NCBI GenBank assembly: GCA_012934845.2
Contig: WNNJ02003457.1
Span: 1-64,000 of the forward strand
Direction: 5' to 3'
DNA: 64,000 bases
DNA from: Pomphorhynchus laevis
Lineage: Eukaryota > Acanthocephala > Palaeacanthocephala > Echinorhynchida > Pomphorhynchidae
Shown: positions 22,931 through 35,230 of the stretch, piece after piece
How positions within the stretch are numbered: the stretch's first letter is position 1
Layout: each line of letters opens with the position of its first letter
Translations under genes and position numbers: made by a program
The notes under the pieces: generated by a model
Database searches by the model: none
Told to the model about the DNA's origin: nothing
Seen by the model: the letters and a program-made list of their open reading frames with translations, nothing else

Positions 22931-24695
22931 TAAATTATTTTTAGTATGAGGACAGGTTATACTTGTTAGATTTATGTTTAATGAGACAAAAACTACTATC
23001 TTGATATCTTGGCAACGTGGGCAGTTGTCAAATCATTTGAAATATATTCCTTAAATGTTATAAAGTTTAGAGCTACAAATTGTCGTGAACATCGCATAAC
23101 CTTTAAATTCCACCTTGCAAAAATCATCGAATAATGATACACTCTCATCGTGTAATCAACATTAGGAATGCACTACTTGAGGAACTTGTTTGTCTCCAGC
23201 TATTCGCATTTCAAACTTCAAGTTAGGAAGTGGATTCATAACATTTCGAGCCATCAATCAGTGTTAAACTACCCATTCGATTGATTACATTCTACACTTT
23301 ATTTTGTATATTTTACATTTTTTAACATCATCAGTGAACAGACTGAACAGCCAGTTGCGGCTTTGTTTTGAACCTAATAATATTCAACTATTATTAGCTA
23401 CAGTACATATTCTGTAGATTATTTCCTCGCAGATTGTATTTTCGTTTCTTACAATATAATTAAAACAATTTTCGCATTTATGATTATAAACGAAACCGAG
23501 TTCAGGCTTTCTATAAATAGCGACTCTAAGTTATGCATTTGAGTTCGTCGATATGCACTATTCTCGTATCGGTTATAATTCATTATAGAATTAACTTTAG
23601 ACTGATTTCTCAAAAGTAGATTCAATAAAATTCTCTTATAAATCAGCATTTTTCTATCGATAGGCCGAATGATATAAACATTTTAAACTAACTCTGGTCA
23701 TCGAATACCTATCTAGAAAATAACATGTTGATTAGTGATAATAAATATGGACAAAAAAAACAATAAATCTAAGAGCGTTACTGTACCGTTTTAAATATTA
23801 TGAATCTTTCAAGGACAGTGTTTTCGGCAATGATTAATCGTTGTCGAAACCAATTAATGGTAAAAACTAAATCATGTAATACTGAAATAGGTTACCCAGA
23901 TTCACCTTTGGAAATAAGATAAAATATGCCAACACTTTTCTGATACTCCACCTGTGATATCCTAACAAACTTTCAGACAAGGTAAGTTCAAAGCTGAAAA
24001 TAGTTATTAAGGGATTACAATTTTAAAAGTCGGCGTAATATTTACAGCGTTTAAAAAATTGATGTAATATTTACGGCCGGAAACTGTCCTAATTTTTAGT
24101 CGTGGATTGATAAGCAAAGAAACAGTCAAATATAAATATATTTCCTTATAAAGCATGAGGAAACTAAATCAAAGTTTTACATTGACGGGCAGCATACACA
24201 AATATTCAATAAGAAAAAAAAAACAAAATTAATCCGTTTCTTGAACCACTCACAAATGATATTATTTTTTACATGAATAACTCAATGAATTAAGATAATA
24301 AGCGATAATACTTGAATAATATTGATATTTCATTTATTATTCTCTATGGAAAATATCTATTTGAAATCAACGATAGTTTCTCAATTTGGCATTTTAATAC
24401 AAATCTCCATGATTGATATCATCACTAATAAAAAGTATGCAATTATAAATTTTCTTGTTAGTTTGCCAAGGTTTACTAGTTATTTCATATAAACGATAAA
24501 ATAATTTATATGTAATTATACTTTTTTAAATCATCATTTAAAAATTTTAAAAACTTGATTTTAAAATTGCTTCATTAAATCTTGTTTAGAAAATACATTA
24601 AAGAAGCATCTTAAAAGATCGCAGGAAATCATTGTGAATGCTATAAGTAAAGAAAGCTGAATTATCCTAGTTTCAATGATAGGAGAAAATAATAA
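22931..24695. other. Intergenic spacer, no gene seen
   Basis: AT-rich unique-looking DNA. Short frames of up to 66 codons show no recognisable motifs and no repeat family was identified. Confidence 0.55.
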
Positions 24696-24699
24696 TCAA

Positions 24700-24905
24700 C
24701 TACAGTATCCGATCCTTCCTCGTCGCCGCCCCACTCGCCTGGAATCAGCTCCCACTCGACGTCCGCCGCACTCCCTCCTTTATTGCATTAAAATGACGCC
24801 TCCGTACCCACCTTCTCGAAACATGATTTAGATTTTGTTGTTGTGGTCATGTAAGCGTGCGCCGGCATGCATTTGCCATTTAAAAATAAATCTTTTGTTG
24901 TAATA
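24700..24905 (+). mobile_element. 3' end fragment of LINE family C
   Basis: A GC-rich island reads AWNQLPLDVRRTPSF, the usual C-terminus of CR1-type ORF2 proteins. It is followed by a 3' UTR sharing the GTAAGCGTGC-loop-GC-type hairpin and ATTTGCCA motif with the family C 3' end at 22,886-22,925. Only the last 200 bp of the element are present. Confidence 0.75.
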
Positions 24906-25635
24906 ATTTAAATAATTATGAACTAAAAGGCAGAATATCTAACTTTATTTTTAAATTGATATGTATAAAATTTTTGCAACAAGCCGAGCTCAAAGTTGCA
25001 ATTTTTAGAACACGAAAGACCAGATAACAAATTAGTTATGCACTAAAATTGCACGGGCACTGATCGTTGCCTCATTTAGCTAAGTCCAGAATTTTCAAGT
25101 CTTAAATTAAATAGTTTATGTATGAGCAATCGTGTATCAATTTACAAAGAACTAATAATCACCTACCCAAAGAGTTGGGATTTTGCGTTAACTCTCTCAA
25201 GAAATGATGTGATCTTCAATAACCTATTTAGTACCTTTTCAAACCATTAGGGAGTTGATGTATAATATTCTACTTTCCGTAAAATCAATCAGATTAAATA
25301 GCTTATTTAAGTTTCTAGTGATCACAATTGCTCAATTATGATCATCAAGTGATCAGCGTATTTAATTTAGTGATCCCAAATCTTCCCTCATTTCAAAACT
25401 AGTCTGAGTATGGGTGTTGACCGCACGTAGGTATCTGCACAAATTCTCCAACGTACTTTTGAACGATTTATTTCACAAATAAGAACAATATTTTGAAGAA
25501 CATAATTGCATCAATTGTTCTTTTAAAATGGTAGCTGTAGATGAGATAAGGATAGTTGTTGCTGAAATAGTCGCTGTTATATTCTTTTCGCTTATATGTA
25601 ACTGGCTAATAATTAGATGTCATCTTTTGATAACA
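24906..25635. other. Intergenic spacer, no gene seen
   Basis: AT-rich sequence without a recognisable frame or repeat, between the LINE C fragment and the next LINE. Confidence 0.5.
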
Positions 25636-25639
25636 TCTA

Positions 25640-28180
25640 ATCGGTTTGATGACTGAAACTTGGCTTTACAGTGGGATTAGTGATGCTTGTGTTGCCATTC
25701 CCGGCTTCTCAATATTTAGAACATACCGACATGATAAATGTAGAGGTGGTGGAGTTGCCTTTTACGTCGCTAACATAATTATCGTAAGGAACTCCATGTC
25801 ATATTGCGTCGGACGAATGGAGTTACTTTCTTTAATGATAGAATCAGGTGACATCACCATGACCATTTGTGTATGCTATCGTGCTCCACGCTTATCTTGC
25901 TTATCACCAAGTTTAATTGAGTATCTTACTGATCTCACAAAGTCGTCAAATTTTATCCTTCTTTGGAGACTTCAATATTCCTAATATAACAGAGAATACC
26001 CCATTTGAATGTCATCAAGGTGAATGCCATTTGGATACCGAATTATGGAACTTTATCGTTGATGATCTATCTCTTATACAACACGTAACTCAGGCAACCA
26101 GGTTTATGGGACATAGTTCTTTCTTGCTAGATTTAGTTGTTAGTAAATCTCTACTAGATGTCCATGAAATTCAATATGATGCTCCCATAGGTCTTAGTGA
26201 CCACCTTGTCATTAAGTTTACTTCTAGTGCTCTTGTCAATGTCTCCACTGCCGAAACTAAACATCTGAAACGTAACTGGTATAAAGTGGATATTTAATTT
26301 ATTACGTGCTCTCGCAATTAGAACGGGTCTTCACAATAGTGACATTACCCATGTCCGTGATTGGGATACGTTATCAGCTTCCCTCAAATATATCACAGAG
26401 TGCGTCGAACCATTGAAACCCTTACAAAACCTTGCTAAACGCAAGCGTGCTTGGTTCGACGATGAGTTAGTGGGATTTTTAAGAAAACGGAATAAACTCT
26501 TTAAATCATCTCTGAGTAATCGGGCACTTCGGTTAGAATATCTACAGTATCGTCGTCGCTTTAACTACATGAAATTGTTGAAGAGGCAAAAGCATGAATC
26601 GAAAATCTTGACATTATATAAAGTTTATTCCAAGCCGTTCTGGAGCTATTTAAATTAAAGTAAAAAAGTTATTCATCCTTTTATTCTTCAAAAACTCAAT
26701 GACCTGCTAGCATTTTTATTATCAGAGATGTTTAACATGTATCTATGTACATCATGCATCCCTGATCAATGGAAGCGATCTCACATTACTCTTATATACA
26801 AAAAGCGGAACAGAGAATACCCGTTCAATTATCGTCCTGTAAGTCTGACAAGCGTTGTATGTAAATGTCTTGAAAGGTTCGTGCATAAATGCATAACTTC
26901 TCATATGGATAGATTTAAACTTCTGCACCCTTCTCAACATGGATTTTGCACTGATCGATCATGCTTCAGTAATTTAATTATGGTTCGTGAAAATTGGACA
27001 GATGTAGTAGCGGATGGGGGGTGTGGTCGATGTAATTTTTATCGATTTTAGCCAAGCGTTTGACCGAGTACCACGTGATCCTCTGCTAGTAGTGTTGGCT
27101 AAATACGGTATCGATCCCCATGTAGTTCGTTGGATTAGTTCGTTCGTGAAGAGTCGGTCATATCAAGTGAGGCTAGGCAGTAATGTTTCTTCATCACGTC
27201 ATGTTTGTGCCGGAGTGCCTCAAGGTAGGTTCTCGGCCCTTTACTGTTCCACATTTTCCTTCAGGATATGATATTAAGACTGAAATGCAATATCCTAGCG
27301 TTTGCGGATGACCTCAAGTTATGGCGGTGCATTCAATCGTATCATGACTGTTTTCTGCTCCAGGAAGATTTAGACAATATTGTTAGGTGGAGTAATGAGA
27401 CAGGACTGATGTTAAATATATCCAAGTGCTGCCACATGCACTTAGTACATAAAAAATTTTCTTCCAGATATAAATTAGGTGCCGAGACAATTGCACAGGT
27501 ACAATGCACAAGAGATTTGGGAATACTTGTGCACATGTCATTGAAGAGCCGTCCAAACACGGACAGAATCATCCAAACGACCAGGAAACTTAGCTATGTG
27601 GTCCGGAGGTGTTTTTGTAATCCATCAGCTTCCTGTCTTAAAATAATATACAATTCACTTATTCGTCCTATTATTGAACATTGTATCCCTGCAGTATTTC
27701 CATGTAGACGTGGTAAGATGAATGAGCTTGAAAATGTCCTCCGTAGGTTGACGAGATCGTGCCATTCCATCAGGAAATTGTCTTATAAGGACCGCTTGCG
27801 CAATATAGGAGTTCCTTCAGTCCGTACTAGTATAGTATGTCTTGATATTTTATGTTTTAGGGATATGTTATTCGAACGTGACGGATTCCCGGTGGACTGT
27901 ATTCAGCAAAGCCAGCGAACTACTGACCGATGTCACTATCTTACTGTGAGGATCCTGCATCAGGCAAACTCGGAAGACTATATCGCCTATCTAATCGAGC
28001 AGTAAGGCTTTGGAACAAACTTCCAGAGAATATCGTCAACACATAAAATAGAGTGCACTTCAAGAAAACTATAATTACATGGCTTTTCATATATTCTAAT
28101 TTCAATATCCTGTATCCGGATAAAGATTTTGTTGACATAAAATTAGTTTTACTGTGATCAGACAAAATAGCTGAATGGCT
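25640..28180 (+). mobile_element. LINE related to family A, ORF2 broken into several frames
   Basis: CR1-type ORF2 lacking its 5' end. Endonuclease from 25,646 (MTETWLYSGISDACVAIPGF), then FGDFNIPNI and LSDHLVIKF; linker at 26,413-26,658 (RAWFDDELVGFLRKRNKLF). RT: CIPDQWKRSHITLIYKK and PVSLTSVVCKCLERF at about 26,760-26,880, FIDFSQAFDRVPRDP near 27,040, and FADDLKLW near 27,300, then a C-terminus to about 28,005. The reading is split over about six frames with a deletion between linker and RT. Protein similarity to family A is clear but DNA divergence is large, so it is a separate older subfamily. Confidence 0.85.
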
Positions 28181-28351
28181 ATAGTCTTGTATTTTATAAT
28201 AATATTCTTAAATGACATTAAAAATGTGTTTTACTATTGCTTTAATCATAGGTATTCTTAAAGGGAAGGCACTGTTTTTAAAAGATAATATCCTTTCTTC
28301 ATATTGCTCGAAGATAACTTAACGATTAAAGCATTATAAACTAATAATAAG

Positions 28352-29800
28352 CAGATTAACGGTACTCGCAATCAGACTGTACCAAAATTAGCAAGCCCCT
28401 CCTCTGGGTATCAGCAACACGAGGTCTCTTGCAGCAGATCTGGATGCGACATATGGACAGCTATCAATGTTCCATCCTGTCTGACGAAATCGCTACTGTC
28501 TAGGGATTTTGTTTGTGGGTTCTGTGCCTCCGAATTGCTCTCCTTGTTGTTCAAAGGCCATTGTGACGAGCAAGTATCAATAAATGGTTTAAAGAGGAAC
28601 GCAGATTCAAACAGTCACAACGATGGGGAAGATCATAGTATTAACGAACCAGAACGGAGTTCAGAAGCGTTCAGAAAGTCAAGCAGCTCGTCGTCAGGGA
28701 TTGATGATGTTTCGGCCACTCCAAAATTATCTGAGATAGGAACCAATAATGCTATTCATGTACTCAATCATTCTCTCACGCAGCAGTCGAAGTTAGAAAT
28801 GAGCGATCGTTCAATCATACCCTTCAATAACAATTCAACTCAATGCTTCGTTAGGGATGCATTGCATGAGACTAATGTGATGGATTACTCCTTCAAACAA
28901 CTTCCTGTCTTGGATTCTATTGTTCATCCCCATATATTGGACTCGAGCAGCGTCGGTCTTGATGTAGATAACAAATGTTCCGCCCTCAAGCATGCAAATG
29001 TTGATTTGTCAACTCCTGTTAACACTTCCTCGGGCAGTGATTGTTCTCAAAACTGTCCTCTAGGTAGCGATTGTAGTGAGCGTCCTTGTGCTTACCCGCA
29101 GCAACTGCATCCCCGCTGCAGTTTATGTGTTGCTCCTCTAGTAGCCCCGTTAATTGAGAGCGTTAAGGATCTTGCAAAGGCTAGTCAGATTATAGTTAGG
29201 CCTATAGATAATCTACGACAAATAGTTAGCCTTCCAAATAATAAACAACATGCAGTGATTCCTCCAAATCATCGACGGCCATCGATTGCCCCTGAGACTC
29301 ATTCTTCATTAGTTCCGTCTGCTAGCCCTAAACAATTTAGCTCTAGACAATTTAACTCCAGAAGAGAGTTAAACGTTATCGTGAGCGGTGTTGAAGAATC
29401 TCTCAGTAACAATCCCCAAAGTAGACTGGATGACGATATCGTGCATCTTCGCGCAGTGTTTTCTAAGATTTTTCTCCAGAGCGATGTGGATGTTGCGAAG
29501 TGTCTTAAAGTTCGAAGAGTTTTTCGTCTAGGCAAGAAACTTTCAGATAGACCTAGACTTTTAAAAGTTGTTCTAGACTCAAAAGATCATGTTGACTTCC
29601 TACTCAAGCATGCATTTAGATTATCGCGCTCTGATTTTCATTTACTCCGTGATTTATCTCCTGCAGATCGTTTGAGAAGACACGAGGCTTTCAACGAGCT
29701 GCATCGACGGCTGGAAAGTGGTGAGTGCAACCTATGTGTCCGGAATTTTCGGGTGGTCAAGTGGCGTCCGACTGTCCGGTGGCATCCCTTACTTCTGTAG
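28352..29800 (+). pseudogene. LINE family A copy 2 ORF1, 5'-truncated
   Basis: ORF1 frame lacking the first 15 or so codons, including the H3-like N-terminus and start codon, but keeping the cysteine-rich PHD-like region and the C-terminal basic domain. It stays open to the same stop as copy 1. The first in-frame Met internal to the protein is well after the finger, so a functional ORF1p is unlikely. Confidence 0.85.
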
Positions 29801-32658
29801 AGTCAGACCTCTTTAGTAGTGATGGTTCGTGTGTAGGAAAACTAGTAGACTTCGATAGTGTCACCGAGCGTGTCAAATTTTCCCATTATACGAACATTTT
29901 TGTCGGTTATTCAAATGTTCGTAGTCTCCTGGCTCAGTTCTCGGAAATTAAATTCATAGTTGCTTCGAAACGTTTTGATGTATTTTGTATAACCGAAACA
30001 TGGCTACATTCTGACATTTCGGATGACTGTGTTGCCATCCCTAACTATTTTCTAATACGTTCGGATCGCTCATGTGGTAAACGTGGAGGTGGGGTAGCCG
30101 CCTATGTGCGAAATAGTCTCCTGGTATCGAATATCTCGGCTTTTCGCGACAATATTGGTTATTCCTTTGAAGGTCTTGCTTTTACACTGGGAAATGGTCA
30201 ACGATCCCGATTCTGCGTTCTTTACCGTTCTCCGTCCTATGAATTAAGATTTGACTCTCTTAAACCACATTTGCAGATTATCTTCGTATCCTCTGATTTT
30301 GCTCCTGGGTGACTTCAATATCCCCCAAATAGACTGGAAAAATAGTCATTCACGACCAATTCACGGAATTGGGAAAGTACTGAGTGACTTTCTGTTACTT
30401 GAGATGCTACTAGTTCAACATATTAAAGAACCTACTTGTGTGACAGGGACGCCTTCTATTCTCGATTTGGTCTTTACTAAGTGTTTGGGTGACGTTTCAG
30501 GTGTTCGTTATGACGCACCAATTGGCAATAGCGATCACTGTGTACTCTCTATGCGGCTGTCGCTGTTCAACAGAGCCTCACAAAACTCTAATTTTAAAAA
30601 ACGTTGTTGGGTAGGTGTTGATGCTAGTCAACTAGCTGCAAGCTTCCCAAAAGGTATCTGTGATAGTCTTCGTATCCACTTCGGTTTGGAGGTTCCTGTA
30701 GTCTTTGATCTGCTCCATGATGAATTGATGCGAATTTCCTTGGTTCGACAGAGAGCTTCTTGATGCTATAAGATCCCGCAACAAATTGTGGCGCGAATTT
30801 AGGCGTTCTTCTGCTTCAAAACGTGCTTACATCGACTCTCGGAACTTATGCAATCGGCTAAAATTTCAGAAACGCTATTCGTACGAAGATAGTATCGCCA
30901 GGGATGCATCTTTGAATCCTAGGAGGTTTTGGTCTTATGTAAGAAACAACAGAACACTTGTCGCCACAATTAGCTCAATCCAAACGCCAACTGAAACTTT
31001 GACCGATCCGTCTCTAATCGCCCAACATTTAGCTGATAGCTTCTTGGTACAGGCTTTGACCTCTAACAAACTGCATGACTTTAGTTGGAAGTATGTTCCG
31101 GTTGCTCATCGGTGTTGTGTTCGTCCACTCAGAGTGGATGAGGTGTTGAACGAGGTAATGAAGCTCGATTCGTTTACATCTCCGGGACCAGACAATATTG
31201 CCCCCTTCCTCGTCAAATCCCTAGCGAACGAACTGAGCAATGATTTAACTATGTTCTTCAGATACAGCTTAGATACATCTTGGATTCCTGACAGTTGGAA
31301 GTGTGCAATTGTGGTGCCTATTCCCAAAAAGCATCCTGCTAGCTTTTGCGCAGACTTTCGGCCCATTAGCTTAACTAGCGTATTCTGCAAACTTTTAGAA
31401 AGAATCATTGCTAGTAGAATCAGGGATCATTTGGATCGTAATCACATATTGGTTGAATCTCAACATGGTTTCAGGATCGGACGTTCATGCCTTACTAACC
31501 TACTAACTGCGCGTGAAAAATGGGCTGATGCTCTGGGGGCTGGGTTTCAGGTTCATACAGTATTCCTTGATTTTTCGAAAGCTTTTGATAGGGTACCACA
31601 CGACGGCATAGTGTCTTTACTGTATCACTATGGACTTCATTCATATATTTGTGAGTGGGTCAGGGAATTTCTATCGAATAGGTCTTTCCGAGTTTGTGTG
31701 GGGGGGCGTGTTTTCTTATTCGGTAAATATTAATTCTGGCGTACCGCAGGGATCAGTCCTTGGCCCACTGCTCTTTATAATCTTCATTAATGATCTGCTA
31801 CTCCGCTTATCATGCTCTCATCTAGCGTTTGCAGACGATCTAAAGATTTGGTCGATCATTAGAAGTCCTGCTGATCGAGTATCGTTACAAAATGATCTAA
31901 ACTCCCTGATCAAGTGGTGCGATTCTACCGGACTACGGTTGAATGTTGATAAATGTGTCCTCATGCAGCTAGGTCGCCCTATTGAAACTCTAAGGTACTT
32001 TATTGGAGATATGGTCTTAAAGGAAGTGTCTCATCATAAGGATTTAGGGATTATTGTCCATAGATCCTTGAAAACAAAGTTGAACACCGACTTCTTTCTA
32101 GGTAAAGCTACTAGGGCGTTATATTGTATTAAAAATGCATTCCTCAGGTTAAGCTGTCACATGTTCAAGAGGTTATTCATCTCCATCGTCAGGCCACACT
32201 TGGAGTACTGCATTCAGGCTTGTTTCCCTGTCACTAAGCAAGAACTATTAGACCTGGAGTCTATTCTTAGGCGCGGATCGAGGCTCTGTATTGGCTTAAG
32301 TGGTATTGACTATTATGTACGTCTAAGTCGTATTGGGATGTTGTCGGTACGTGAGAGGTTCATATCCTTGGAAATGCTATGTATATGGCATATGTCGAAT
32401 GATGTGGTAGGTTATCCCACCGATGTAATCACTAGGCGGGTAGATCAGTTGCGGGGACATAGCAGAGTCTTGTATAAATTTAGATTTGGCAGATTACCAA
32501 AAGTGTATAGACTCTCAAGGAGAGGAATTAACATGTGGAATTCGTTGCCTGAGGAAGTCGTTGCAGCCCCCAGTTTGAGAACGTTTAAATCACGATGCTA
32601 CAAATGGATACATGAACAATGCCGCCATTCAACACTACCACTGGAATACCCTAATTAG
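29734..32658 (+). pseudogene. LINE family A copy 2 ORF2, three frame breaks
   Basis: Same protein as copy 1 ORF2 but disrupted by a small indel at about 30,287 in the endonuclease. A deletion of about 49 bp lies at about 30,738 in the linker, with short microhomology at its ends. A 2-bp loss in the G-run at about 31,703 lies just before the GVPQGS motif. The catalytic motifs (ITETWL, GDFN, FADD) are otherwise intact. Breaks are few, in keeping with a recent insertion. Confidence 0.9.
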
Positions 32659-32974
32659 CTACGTTGACTGACCATTGCTTTTGTTTTATTTTTTTTATTA
32701 TTTTTTTTGGACTCTGCCTGAATAGCCTTTTGGCTTTGGTATGTATTGGAATAATAATATGTCAAAATGTGTGTCGCAGTTACCTGGTCGTTTAGGTAGC
32801 AAAAGAGAGCATTCTCAATTCGAACAAATAGTATCGAAAAATTTTGAAGTCCATAAGATGAATTACATACTTCTTGCCTGACTTCTTGCATCTTGTATTT
32901 CTTAAGGAAACCTAAATATATGCCCTTTATATCGTATGCTTTCTACTTCCTTATATTTTCGTTAGTTACCTTCG

Positions 32975-34140
32975 ACAACACTAAATACCTTAGCGTATAT
33001 GCTCCGTCTTACCAATCTCTCTGCTTCTACCAGGCAAGTTCTCTTGAAAGAATATTGGAGCACTTGATATAGGTTCCAACTGGTTAAGGATAGGGCAAGT
33101 ATTGCTTTCCTTAATCCAGCCCAATCTTTCTCCTGGAAGATATTCAAGAAGGAGAAGTTTGTCTGTTGGAAGGGTATAGCATTGGGCTGGATTGGAAGAA
33201 TTGGTCTTGATAAGGTTTTGGAGTAGTCGTTATCCCTACATTATCATGAAGCCACTCAATTACCTCAACTAATCGCACCTTGGTGAGACTTCAGGAGTAG
33301 AGATCTATCTGTCGCTGATATTCTTAACTCCTGGGGCCATTTTCGGGCACCTCCAGATCCGCCGCTCCACTCTCTTCTCGTGTCTGTCAGCTTTTAACAG
33401 CCAAACAATGAAGAGAAGTGGCCGTCACAATGCTTTTAGCCACCACTTTCGATGTGGCGGCATCAACATTAGTAGACGTGTTTTTATTCCAAAGAAAAAT
33501 CCGGTCTCTGGTCCTAAAGGTTGCAGCCGATTTCGGTTAGGAATTCCTTCTTGTCGATTTACGAGAAAGCGCTTGCGCGTAAAAGCCTCGATCATCTAAG
33601 TAGTCGAAACTTAATCCCACCAGTTTTCCATCGGTTCGTCAAAGGTCGCTCGGTCCATTCGGCTTCAGGTGAAGTGCATCAGTTTTGTTAGGAGAATAGT
33701 CATCAGCTTGCTGTGGCTGTTATCCTTGATGTTTCTACAGCATTTTACCGCATCTCCATTCCCTTTGTTATCTCTTCTATCAGGTCCCTAGGGTTGCCTG
33801 CGAGAATTGTTAACAGGGCGGAGATACTGTTGTACACCAAGCGATTCCTTTATGAAGTCGACCCATGTGCGCGTCAGTTCTACCCTATTACGGGTGTGCC
33901 TCAAGGATCACTTATTTCTTCAATCTTATATCTTGCTACTTCCATCAAACTTTTTAAAATATTTAAACGCGATCAAAGTCTAGTGGTATACGCTGATAAT
34001 ACTACAGCCCTGTTCTCTGGACGCAGGTGCAAAGACGTAGTCTCGGACATCAGCCGATTCTTTTTAAGATTAAAAGACCAGTTAACCCTGTCCAATCTTT
34101 TTTAAACTCCGCCAAATCGCAGGGGGTGGTCTTTCATGGA
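32975..34140 (+). mobile_element. LINE family B copy 3, 5'-truncated and broken
   Basis: Matches family B from the linker upstream of the RT (MLRLPNLS-type region) through the RT, including PVSGPKG-type sequence near 33,510 and VILDVSTAFYRISIPFVISS at 33,713. TGVPQGSLISSILYLA and VVYADNTTALFSG follow at about 33,890-34,020. The catalytic YADD reads YADN. It ends abruptly at a perfect hairpin at 34,159 and lacks the rest of the 3' part. Confidence 0.82.
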
Positions 34141-34158
34141 CCACCACCTGCGACCGGT

Positions 34159-34192
34159 GGTGAACCGGTCAGCGAAAGCTGACCGGTTCACC
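34159..34192. repeat. Perfect 15-bp stem with GAAA loop
   Basis: Positions 34,159-34,173 are the exact reverse complement of 34,178-34,192, with loop GAAA. The loop and right arm resemble the family B sequence GGCGAAAGCTGACC found near 41,735, so it is probably a B-derived snap-back at the broken end of copy 3. A GNRA-closed stem of this length would fold very stably in RNA. Confidence 0.9.
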
Positions 34193-34650
34193 CTCTTGTT
34201 TCTGCTGTCAAAGACCTGCCGTATGACCAGAAGTTAGAAATCTTAGGTGTTTCAACGGTTAGTGAAAGTGTGGTAAATGCTGATCTTATGCTGGTATGGA
34301 GGGCAATTTTATCGCCCACTTATCCTCTCAACTTAATGTTTTGCCTACGCAACTCCGAACAATTACATGGACGTCGACTAACGCTCAAACATCGTAGAAA
34401 AGTTCATCGACACTATCAGGATATCAGAGATCGAGCAATAAACAGTTGGAACAGGCTCCCGTCATCTGCATTCAAATGCCGGAACATCCGAGAATTTCGG
34501 CGTGCGTTGAACAGGGTATCGCTCCCATAGGAAGTCGAACCTGATTTGGATTTTTTTGTTTTACTGACATTGTACTTTTTTACATTAAGATCTAGCCAAA
34601 CGAGCTACTCATCGGCTGTTGTATACTTTTTTTGAAGAAAATAATTTACA
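34193..34650 (+). mobile_element. 3' end of another LINE (C-terminal RT tail)
   Basis: The frame 34,270-34,530 reads SWNRLPSSAFKCRNIREFRRAL, the standard C-terminal signature of CR1/Jockey-type ORF2 proteins. The preceding sequence continues the frame with one break. It does not match families A, B or C at the DNA level, so it is a separate family represented only by its 3' end. A T-rich 3' UTR follows. Confidence 0.7.
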
Positions 34651-35230
34651 AAATTACATTTCGCAGGTTACCCTCAAAAGGGTTACATTGGATTATAATT
34701 ACAATTTTTAATAATAACGGTTTTACCCGGTCATATGTGAAATAATCGACATTGCTGATTTCAGTAAATGATTGGCTTTCCCCTTGTTGAACATAACGAT
34801 CGTAGACACGCAGAGGCGGCCCGAACCAGTTCAAACGAGATTATTTTCTTCAGCAGCGAGAGAGATTCCGCGTATTTGCCCTACGAACTGTTGGAGTTTT
34901 CTGCGATTCTTGAAGCCAATCTTTTCAGAACAAGAAGTGCGTCCCTACTAATGCCCCCGGCTGATGTATACTAATAGTAATTGGTGAAAAAAAAGTATAA
35001 AGTTGTTCTGGCATGCAAGACGTTTAAATGTCGGTCGAAGTATGTGTATATTAGTACTCAACGCGTTTGTGTTGAGTGGCCTATACTTATACTCAAATAA
35101 TCGTCCACCAGAACAACGTTATAGATTTTTAAAAGGCTTCTAGAATTACTTAAACAAGAATTTAATAATGATGAATATTTGAAAAATAAATTAATTAAAA
35201 TATTTAAATTTGAATTTGTCTTGATTATAC
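34651..35230. other. Spacer or 5' leader of element E, no clear gene
   Basis: A 68-codon frame at 34,768-34,974 (HAEAARTSSNEIIFFSSERD) has no recognised motif. Its higher GC than the surroundings suggests relic coding DNA. Nothing else is identified. Confidence 0.4.

Larger units (their letters stand above)
28352..32760 (+). mobile_element. LINE family A copy 2, 5'-truncated, near-identical to copy 1
   Basis: This copy starts at the equivalent of position 804 in copy 1 and then follows it almost base for base through ORF1, ORF2 and the 3' UTR to the AAT tail. By eye the two copies differ at roughly one base in a hundred. The truncated 5' end and shared microsatellite tail are typical of a LINE insertion. 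The low divergence shows recent activity of family A in this genome. Confidence 0.93.
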
